Source: Prevotella sp. UBA6429 | Lineage (GTDB): Bacteria > Bacteroidota > Bacteroidia > Bacteroidales > Bacteroidaceae | Assembly: GCA_002437285.1 (NCBI GenBank) | Contig: DJOV01000044.1 | Coordinates: forward strand, 1 to 20,583 | Direction of reading: 5' to 3' | Length of the DNA stretch: 20,583 bases | Shown: piece after piece, positions 14,772 to 20,583 of the stretch | Layout: the number at the start of each line of letters is the position of its first letter | How positions within the stretch are numbered: the stretch's first letter is position 1 | Position numbers and translations under genes: made by a program | Notes under the pieces: generated by a model | The model's input: the letters and a program-made list of their open reading frames with translations, nothing else | Told to the model about the DNA's origin: nothing | Databases searched by the model: none

Positions 14772-17726
14772 TCACTTGACGACGGTCTTGCCGACGATGG
14801 CCTTTCCGTTGGCCAGGTGACTCTTCACGATGACGACGCCCTTGCGAGGCTTCGGCAGGCGCTGTCCGTCGATGGAGTAGAACTCCTGTCGTGTCACCTC
14901 CCCAGTGCCGTCGCCGTTGATGCCGTTGATGCCGCTGACGTGGCTCTCCTCGTTGATGAAGAAGAGGCGGAAGTTGTCAACCTTGAACCATCCGGCTCCG
15001 TTGACGGCCGTTTTCTCAGCGAAGGTGCCTCCGTCCTTGTTGACGCCGTTGGTGCGGAAGCCGATGGTGGCCACTCCGTCCTCCTGCACGTCGAAGTAGA
15101 GCTGCATGGGCTTGAGCAAGGACGTCGTGGCGTCGCCACTCTCGCAGGTGTATCCAGCGTAGGTGATGTGCTTGAGCGTGTCGAGAGCCTGGGCGTCGAA
15201 GTCGATGGCGGCCTGCATGTCGGCTGTCACGTTCCCCGTGTATCCGTCAACCTCTCCCCACATCTCGACACACGAGTTGCCGAAGATGCGCTGCGTGGTG
15301 ACATTGTTGCCGGCCCAGTTGTTCTGCACCATGACGTCGGCCTTGAGCAGATAGGTGCCCTTGGGCAGGCCCGTGATGGTCTGCGAGAGCTGCACCTCAG
15401 GAATGTTCGAGGCCCAGATGCCCCAGAGGTGCGTGCCGTCGGTGGGTTGCTGCGTGTGCCACGTGCCGTCGTTGTCGATCACGTCGATGACGTCACCCGT
15501 GTTGATGGCGCACCATCCCATGTCGTGTGTCTTGACCGACGCTGCGTCCTGTGCCTCGCCGTTGATGTAGAGAGTCCATCCCGTCGGCGGAGCGGCCACG
15601 CCGCCCGACTCGGAGCCTTCGCCTCCCTGTGCGGTGAGATCCTCGAAGCTCGGGTTCTTGATGAGCATCGTAGCCTCGCTGCCCACCTTCACGCCGCCGA
15701 GCTTGCAGGCCTCCAGTGCGGCCTCCATCTTGGCGATGGCGGCGTTGATCTCCTCCTCGCCCGCTGTGGCGTCGTCGTAGATGACTTCAGCCTCGTCCTC
15801 GACAGCCTGGCGGTAAGCCTCATATCCGTCGTAGAGCGCATAGTCGTTGAGGTTGTTGTAGTGCTCCTCGAGCGCGGCTTCCAACTTCTTGTAGAGAGCC
15901 ACCGAGTTGGCGGCTGGCGTGATGGCGTCCTTGCAAGCCATGATGGCCGCGTCGATGGCCTCGGGCGTGGCGTCGTCGTCGATGTAGTTGTTGTCGAGCG
16001 TGGTCTGCAGGGCAGTTGCCACTTTCTCCTGCATCTTCTCGTTGTTGAGCTCCATGAGCTTGTCGTAGTAGAAGTTGTAGACGTTGAGCGCCGTCTCCTT
16101 CACATATCCCATCTTGGCAATGCGGAAGTTGTCCACCTTGAACCATCCGTCGCCACCCTGCGGGTTGGCCGCCGTACGCTTGGCCGCCGCGATGTTGCCG
16201 TCGGTGCGGAAGCCGAAGGTCAACGTCCCGTCGTAGACATAGGCGTCGCACGCCACGTTCTGCAGTTCGCGGTCGGTGGTGAGCTCGTTGTTGCCCGCGT
16301 AAGCCAGCACCTCCAGCGGGTCGAAGAGGCTGGGGTCGTAGTCGCCCTGCTGTCCGAAGAGCGTGGAGTTGAGGTTGCCGAAGACGCGCTGCGTGGTGCG
16401 CCTTGATCCCTGGTTGTTGGCTCCGACCATGACGGCCGCCTCGATGCGGTAGGTGCCGTTGTCAAGTCCGGTGATGGTCTGTGACAGTTCGAAGGCTGGC
16501 ATATGCTGGTTCCACACGCCAAACGCCTCGTTGCCGTCCTTGCAGTCGCCTTGGCTGTCGTTGTTGACGCCGTACCATGCGGTGAAGCCCGCGGCCCTGG
16601 CGTCGTCGGCCGTCACGATCTGCTTGCCGTCGACATAGGCGTTCCATCCTGTCGGCGTGGGCCCGACGCCAGTGGTCTCCGCCCCGCCCTGTGCGGTGAG
16701 GTCCTCGAAGCTCATGTTCTGTCCGAGGTTGGTGATGTCGCCCTGTCCTCCGTTGAAGATGACCTCGGCGTTGACGAGCTCACGCTGCGCCTCCTCCTGC
16801 TGGGCAGGGTCGGTGCTGGTGTTGAAGGTCAGCAGTGCCTTGCCGATGGCCGCCTGGAACGTGGCGTCTATGTCCTCTCCGAGCATGGCTTGCGCCTTCT
16901 TGATCTCGTCGTAGAGGCTGGTCTTGGCCTCCTTCATTCGCTTGGCGGCATCGTTGTCTTCTTGGCTGACAGCCTCCTGGTTATATAAGGTGGTGGCGGC
17001 GTCCACGAGAGCCTGCCATCCCTCGGCGAAGCCCTCCTCAGGCTCGGCGAGCTGTTGCTGCTGCAGGTCGGTGATGAGCGTATAGAGGCTGATGCGCTGC
17101 TGATACTGTGGCACGTCGGCCGTGTCGGCGAAGGCCCACAGCTCATGCGAGGTGTCGAGGGGGTGTATCCATCCCGTCTCGGTGTCGATGACGGGTGTGG
17201 TGCTGTCGTCCATCATCTCGCAGCCGCCCATGTAGTCGGGAAAGTACTGGTTGCCGTTGAAGGTGGTGACGAGGAATTGTCCGCCGTTGTTGAGGTGCAC
17301 GGGCAGCCCGTGTGTGCCCTCGCAGGGCTGGTCGTCGGCGTTGACGATGCGGTAGAACCCCGGGTGCTCCTCACTGGCCGTGACGGTGAAGTGGGCGGGA
17401 GCGGTGAGGTTGCCGTTGAGGTTGGCGTTGCCCGTGTTGAAGCCGATGTAGGTGGAGTCGGTGCTCGAGAAGTACCATCCCTCATCGTCCTGGTGTGCCA
17501 CGAAGGCGTGCTTCTTGTAGTTGGCCTTGTCGAAGTCGAGCAGGTAATAGGCGCCGTCCCACGAGGTGCGGCTGAGGATGACACTGGGCTTGGCGTAGTT
17601 GACGAGCGTGTAGGTGGCACCGTCAGCCAGTGGGCGGGCGATGGTGGGCGGGTCGATGGCCATGGCCGAAGCCGACGACAGGAGACCTGCCAACGCCACT
17701 GCGAAGCGTAGCTGTTTGTTCTTCAT
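14772..17726 (-). CDS. Large secreted modular protein with duplicated binding-like modules and type IX-like C-terminal tail
   Basis: 984 residues; I do not recognise a named family. The order is: signal peptide (1-23); an aromatic/Gly-rich beta domain (25-205), possibly lectin-like; an alpha-helical spacer (206-330); module 1 (336-538); a second helical spacer (540-675) rich in Ala/Glu/Lys, resembling FIVAR-type bundles; module 2 (690-922); and a tail (945-984). The modules share the order SFEDLTAQGG, PPTGW or PTPTGW, ELSQTITGL or QLSQTITGL, GTY, TTQRVFGN or TTQRIFGN, GFRT and GWFKVDNFR. They look like jelly-roll carbohydrate-binding domains. The tail (EFYSIDGQRLPKPRKGVVIV...KTVVK) resembles Bacteroidetes type IX secretion sorting domains. 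No catalytic motif is evident. It has its own promoter and terminator, and is divergent from a TonB-dependent receptor. A surface glycan-binding or adhesin role is inference. Confidence 0.82.
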   Translation of the reverse strand: MKNKQLRFAVALAGLLSSASAMAIDPPTIARPLADGATYTLVNYAKPSVILSRTSWDGAYYLLDFDKANYKKHAFVAHQDDEGWYFSSTDSTYIGFNTGNANLNGNLTAPAHFTVTASEEHPGFYRIVNADDQPCEGTHGLPVHLNNGGQFLVTTFNGNQYFPDYMGGCEMMDDSTTPVIDTETGWIHPLDTSHELWAFADTADVPQYQQRISLYTLITDLQQQQLAEPEEGFAEGWQALVDAATTLYNQEAVSQEDNDAAKRMKEAKTSLYDEIKKAQAMLGEDIDATFQAAIGKALLTFNTSTDPAQQEEAQRELVNAEVIFNGGQGDITNLGQNMSFEDLTAQGGAETTGVGPTPTGWNAYVDGKQIVTADDARAAGFTAWYGVNNDSQGDCKDGNEAFGVWNQHMPAFELSQTITGLDNGTYRIEAAVMVGANNQGSRRTTQRVFGNLNSTLFGQQGDYDPSLFDPLEVLAYAGNNELTTDRELQNVACDAYVYDGTLTFGFRTDGNIAAAKRTAANPQGGDGWFKVDNFRIAKMGYVKETALNVYNFYYDKLMELNNEKMQEKVATALQTTLDNNYIDDDATPEAIDAAIMACKDAITPAANSVALYKKLEAALEEHYNNLNDYALYDGYEAYRQAVEDEAEVIYDDATAGEEEINAAIAKMEAALEACKLGGVKVGSEATMLIKNPSFEDLTAQGGEGSESGGVAAPPTGWTLYINGEAQDAASVKTHDMGWCAINTGDVIDVIDNDGTWHTQQPTDGTHLWGIWASNIPEVQLSQTITGLPKGTYLLKADVMVQNNWAGNNVTTQRIFGNSCVEMWGEVDGYTGNVTADMQAAIDFDAQALDTLKHITYAGYTCESGDATTSLLKPMQLYFDVQEDGVATIGFRTNGVNKDGGTFAEKTAVNGAGWFKVDNFRLFFINEESHVSGINGINGDGTGEVTRQEFYSIDGQRLPKPRKGVVIVKSHLANGKAIVGKTVVK
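14967..16713. repeat. Internal DNA duplication within the 984-residue protein gene
   Basis: Two pairs of short blocks remain nearly identical between the two modules. 14967-14994 matches 16122-16149 at 27 of 28 bases (encoding GWFKVDNFR). 15625-15651 matches 16687-16713 at 26 of 27 bases (encoding SFEDLTAQG). The sequence between them has diverged more, including insertions in module 2. Confidence 0.75.
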
Positions 17727-17780
17727 AAGCGAAAAGGGTTTTTAGTGAAAAAAATGTTGTGTAGATTGTTTTTTATCGGT

Positions 17781-17805
17781 GCGCCGCGCTTCCCAAGTGC
17801 GGCGC
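17781..17805 (-). promoter_or_regulatory. GC-rich hairpin in the 5' leader of the 984-residue protein gene
   Basis: GCGCCGC (17781-17787) pairs with GCGGCGC (17799-17805) across an 11-nt loop. It lies in an otherwise AT-rich leader between the -7 box at 17821-17828 and the ATG at 17726. On the minus strand it is followed by A-rich, not T-rich, sequence, so it is not a terminator for either flanking gene. A role in mRNA stability or translation is possible. Confidence 0.5.
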
Positions 17806-17820
17806 TTGCTTTACCGAAGC

Positions 17821-17828
17821 CAAAGTTA
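17821..17828 (-). promoter_or_regulatory. -7 box TAACTTTG for the 984-residue protein gene
   Basis: Minus-strand TAACTTTG matches the consensus; a -33 box at the right distance is not clear. The leader is about 90 nt long. No equivalent box was found on the plus strand for the divergent receptor gene, whose upstream region (17829-17908) is AT-rich. Confidence 0.6.
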
Positions 17829-17908
17829 CGAAAAAAAAGCGCAACATAAGTCCGGTTGACGTTGTTTTTTTACAATAAAAAAGCGTGTTCGTGCGTTAAC
17901 ATCTATAT

Positions 17909-20284
17909 ATGAACCGCAGATTACTCTTACTCATCATACTCATCGGCTCGGCTCTCTGCAGCGTGGCCCAGTCGTTCACCCTCCGCGGTCGCGTCACCGA
18001 TTCGGAGGGCAATCCCGTGGAGTTTGCCTCCGTGAGCTGCGCGGCGCAGGGTAGGGCCACGGTCACTTCGCTGCAAGGCCAGTTTCAGTTGACGCTCCAG
18101 TCGGCCGACTCCGTGGTGGTGAAGTTCTCCATGCTCGGCTATCGCGCCAAGACCCGCGTGCTGCGCCGGCCCAAGGGCACGCAGACGCTGCAGGTGAGCC
18201 TCTACGAGGAAGCCAGCACGCTGGCCGGTGCCACCGTCACCGGGCAGAAGATACAGAGCGGCCAGACACAGGAGCTCTCGACCAAGCAGCTGCGCTCCCT
18301 GCCCTCGACCACGGGCAATGCCGTGGAGGAGCTCATCCAGAGCCAGGCTGGCGTGTCGACCCACTCCGAGCTGTCGTCGCAGTACAACGTGCGCGGCGGA
18401 TCGTTTGACGAGAACTCCGTCTACATCAACTCCGTGGAGGTCTACCGACCCTTCCTCGTGCGCAGCGGACAGCAGGAGGGCCTCTCCATCATCAATCCCG
18501 ACATGGTGGAGCGCATCGGCTTCTCCTCGGGCGGCTTCGAGGCGAAGTATGGCGACAAGATGTCGTCGGCCCTCGACATCACCTACCGGCGCCCCAAGCG
18601 ATTTGAGGCCACCGTGGCGGCGTCGCTCCTCGGCGCCAGCGCCTACGTGGGTTTCTCCAACAAGAAGTTTGCCTGGGCCAACGGCGTGCGCTACAAGACC
18701 ACCAAGTACCTCCTCGGGTCGCTGGACACCAAGGGCGAGTACAAGCCCGACTTCCTCGACTACCAGACCTACCTCAGCTACAAGCCCAACAAGCGGTGGA
18801 CCGTCGACTTCATCGGCAACATATCCGACAACCACTACAACTTCGAGCCCGAAGACCGCGAGACCAAGTTTGGCACACAGGACAACGTGCGCGCCTTCCG
18901 CGTCTACTTCGACGGGCAGGAGAAAGACCTCTTCCGCACCTTCTTCGGCACCGTGGGCATCACCCGCCACTTCACCGACTCCACGTCGCTCTCGATCCTC
19001 GGCTCGTCGTTCTCCACACGCGAGCAGGAGTGCTACGACATCCAGGGACAGTACTGGCTCACGCAGACCGAGACCTCCGAGAACCTCGGCGTGGGCACCT
19101 ACTTCGAGCATGCGCGCAACTACCTCAAGGCTCATGTGGAGAGTGTGAAGCTGCTCTTCAAGCACACCGCCAAGCGCCACGACGTCGAGGCCGGGCTGAC
19201 CTGGAAGCAGGAGCACGTCGAGGAGAACTCGCGCGAGTATGAGATGCGCGACTCCGCCGGCTACAGCGTGCCGCACACGGGCAAGGACCTCTACCTCATC
19301 TACTCGCTCCGCGCACGCAACGAGCTCAACGCCAACCGGCTGGAGACCTACCTGCAAGACACCTGGCGATTCCGCTCGGCGGGCGAGCACACGCTCTTCA
19401 CGCTCAACTACGGCCTGCGCTTCTCACACTGGAACTACAACCACGAGTCGATCCTCTCGCCGCGCGTGTCGCTCGGCATCATCCCCTCGTTCAACCACAA
19501 TGTCACGCTGCGCTTCGCCACCGGCCTCTACTACCAGTCGCCTTTCTTCAAGGAGCTGCGCGACACGTCGACCGTCGACCACGCCACCTACGCCACGCTC
19601 AACCGGAAGATCAAGAGCCAGCGCTCCATACACTTCATCGCCGGCATGGACTATCGGTTCCGCATGAACAACCGCCCGTTTAAGTTCACGGCCGAGCTCT
19701 ACTACAAGTTGCTCGGCAACCTCGTGCCTTACTCCATCAACAATGTCAAGGTGGTCTACTATGGCGACAACCTCGCCACGGGCCACGCCGCCGGACTCGA
19801 CCTGAAGCTCTTCGGTGAGTTTGTGCCCGGCAGCGACTCGTGGGTCACCCTCTCCCTCATGGACACCAAGATGAGGCTCAACGGCAAGTCGGTGCCCATG
19901 CCCACCGACCAGCGCTTCGCCCTCAACCTCTTCTTCACCGACTTCTTCCCCGGCACCACACGCTGGAAGATGAGCCTCAAGCTCGCCTATGCCGACGGAC
20001 TGCCCTTCTCGGCACCCCACCGCGAGCTGGAGACCAACACCTTCCGTGCCGCCGCCTACAAGCGCGCCGACATCGGCATGAGCTATCGCGTGCTCGACAA
20101 TGAGCGGCGCGAGCGAAAGAGCATCTTCCGCAACGTCTGGCTCAGTCTCGACTGTCTCAACCTCTTGGGCATCAACAATGTCAACTCCTACTACTGGGTG
20201 ACCGACGTGACCAACCACCAGTATGCCGTGCCCAACTACCTCACGGGCCGACAGTTTAACACCCGCCTGCTCTTCGAGTTCTGA
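17909..20284 (+). CDS. TonB-dependent outer-membrane receptor (non-SusC type)
   Basis: 791 residues: signal peptide (1-20, cut after SVA), a carboxypeptidase-regulatory-like beta domain (22-100, FTLRGRVTDSEGNPVEFASV), a plug domain (about 124-227, with QYNVRGGSFDENSVYINSVEV and GFEAKYGDKMSS), and a long beta-barrel ending in RLLFEF, with the terminal Phe expected by the BAM machinery. It imports a ligand across the outer membrane using TonB energy. It is shorter than SusC proteins (about 1000 residues), lacks an obvious TonB box, and no SusD partner follows, so the ligand is unknown. ATG 17909 follows an AT-rich stretch. It is divergent from the modular secreted protein, which suggests but does not show a shared role. 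Confidence 0.9.
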   Translation: MNRRLLLLIILIGSALCSVAQSFTLRGRVTDSEGNPVEFASVSCAAQGRATVTSLQGQFQLTLQSADSVVVKFSMLGYRAKTRVLRRPKGTQTLQVSLYEEASTLAGATVTGQKIQSGQTQELSTKQLRSLPSTTGNAVEELIQSQAGVSTHSELSSQYNVRGGSFDENSVYINSVEVYRPFLVRSGQQEGLSIINPDMVERIGFSSGGFEAKYGDKMSSALDITYRRPKRFEATVAASLLGASAYVGFSNKKFAWANGVRYKTTKYLLGSLDTKGEYKPDFLDYQTYLSYKPNKRWTVDFIGNISDNHYNFEPEDRETKFGTQDNVRAFRVYFDGQEKDLFRTFFGTVGITRHFTDSTSLSILGSSFSTREQECYDIQGQYWLTQTETSENLGVGTYFEHARNYLKAHVESVKLLFKHTAKRHDVEAGLTWKQEHVEENSREYEMRDSAGYSVPHTGKDLYLIYSLRARNELNANRLETYLQDTWRFRSAGEHTLFTLNYGLRFSHWNYNHESILSPRVSLGIIPSFNHNVTLRFATGLYYQSPFFKELRDTSTVDHATYATLNRKIKSQRSIHFIAGMDYRFRMNNRPFKFTAELYYKLLGNLVPYSINNVKVVYYGDNLATGHAAGLDLKLFGEFVPGSDSWVTLSLMDTKMRLNGKSVPMPTDQRFALNLFFTDFFPGTTRWKMSLKLAYADGLPFSAPHRELETNTFRAAAYKRADIGMSYRVLDNERRERKSIFRNVWLSLDCLNLLGINNVNSYYWVTDVTNHQYAVPNYLTGRQFNTRLLFEF

Positions 20285-20432
20285 GCCATGCGAGCCTTCG
20301 GCTCTCTTGAGCGCAGCCCACGAACCGCTGTCGCCGCCTTCCCCCTCAAGGGACGGCTGTAAACCCTGTTTTCGCTGCTCACGCCATGAACAGTCACCCG
20401 TGCAGGAATGGCAAACCACAAGAACGCTCAAG

Positions 20433-20451
20433 ACAGCATGCCCCATGCTGT
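20433..20451 (+). terminator. Hairpin downstream of the receptor gene, weak terminator candidate
   Basis: ACAGCATG (20433-20440), loop CCC, CATGCTGT (20444-20451): a perfect 8-bp stem followed by a T-rich but interrupted stretch (TGTCCTGTTGCTTGTTTG). It is about 150 bp from the stop codon, so it may serve either the receptor transcript or an opposite one. Confidence 0.4.
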
Positions 20452-20564
20452 TGTCCTGTTGCTTGTTTGTCATGATATTTGGTCGAAAAGTTTGTCACCG
20501 ACGGCTGCTGAAATAGAGCACGAAAATGGCGTTTTTTGTCGGTCGCGCTGCGATTTGCATGGGG

Positions 20565-20572
20565 TAATTTTG
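20565..20572 (+). promoter_or_regulatory. -7 box TAATTTTG of a gene beyond the window
   Basis: TAATTTTG fits TAnnTTTG and is followed by GCGATAAAGGGT at the window edge. The nearest TTTG upstream (20535-20538) is 26 nt away, longer than ideal. It predicts a plus-strand gene starting just right of the window. Confidence 0.45.
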
Positions 20573-20583
20573 CGATAAAGGGT

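Larger units (their letters stand above)
20285..20583. other. Non-coding right end after the receptor gene
   Basis: No gene is supported here; the frame at 20223-20516 overlaps the receptor's 3' end and has no recognisable features. There is a GAGC-CTTCG-GCTC stem about 5 bp after the stop codon, a stronger hairpin at 20433-20451, and a fall in GC content towards the right edge where a promoter box lies. Confidence 0.6.

Noticed and set aside
14817..16406. 529-residue plus-strand frame antisense to the 984-residue protein
   Set aside because: Shadow composition, no promoter or signal; the minus strand shows signal peptide, duplicated modules and sorting tail.
17781..17805. Terminator
   Set aside because: No T-tract follows the stem in either transcription direction and it lies upstream of both flanking genes.
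17927..19390. 487-residue frame antisense to the TonB-dependent receptor
   Set aside because: Shadow of a clear receptor gene.
17909..20284. SusC of a classical polysaccharide utilisation locus
   Set aside because: The protein is about 200 residues shorter than SusC proteins and no SusD-like gene follows before the window ends its coding at 20284.

Overview
The window looks like chromosome from a GC-rich member of the order Bacteroidales, most likely Prevotellaceae. The support is as follows. Several start sites are preceded by the Bacteroidetes -7 promoter box TAnnTTTG, in two cases (before the genes at 929 and 9463) with a correctly spaced -33 TTG/TTTG. Ribosome-binding sites are weak. The gene content is typical of glycan-eating gut or oral Bacteroidales: serine-type sulfatase, anaerobic sulfatase maturase, GH36, GH105, a TonB-dependent receptor, DUF3810 and a tricorn-type peptidase. 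The exact genus is an inference.

Layout. 1-800 carries no convincing gene and is packed with structured repeats: hairpins, a 27-bp tandem repeat, a nested inverted repeat of about 185 bp, and one copy of a dispersed intergenic repeat. 929-2026 (+) is a DUF3810 membrane metallopeptidase-like protein and 2134-2598 (+) a MaoC-type hydratase. They converge through a strong bidirectional terminator on 2822-3349 (-), an exported thioredoxin, which lies behind 3413-6635 (-), a tricorn-type S41 peptidase. As written, the peptidase is broken by a one-base expansion of a G tract near its N-terminus.

6795-9463 (-) is a two-gene unit, a sulfatase followed by a sugar-kinase-like APH protein, ending in a strong terminator. 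Divergent from it, across about 150 bp holding a promoter for each direction, is 9615-10877 (+), the radical-SAM anaerobic sulfatase maturase that a Ser-type sulfatase needs. This makes a self-contained desulfation module: exported sulfatase, its activator, and a kinase that could phosphorylate the freed sugar in the cytoplasm.

11037-14473 (-) holds GH105 then GH36, probably co-transcribed, aimed at uronic-acid- and galactose-containing glycans. 14772-17726 (-) is a 984-residue secreted modular protein with two near-duplicate binding-like modules, helical spacers and a C-terminal type IX-secretion-like tail; I cannot name its family. Divergent from it is 17909-20284 (+), a TonB-dependent receptor that is not of SusC size. 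The last 300 bp contain a weak hairpin and a promoter pointing out of the window.

Overall the right two thirds resemble an accessory glycan-use neighbourhood without a SusC/SusD pair. The strongest leads are the modular 984-residue protein, the homopolymer frameshift in the tricorn gene, the sulfatase/kinase/maturase module, and a family of dispersed intergenic repeats seen three times.
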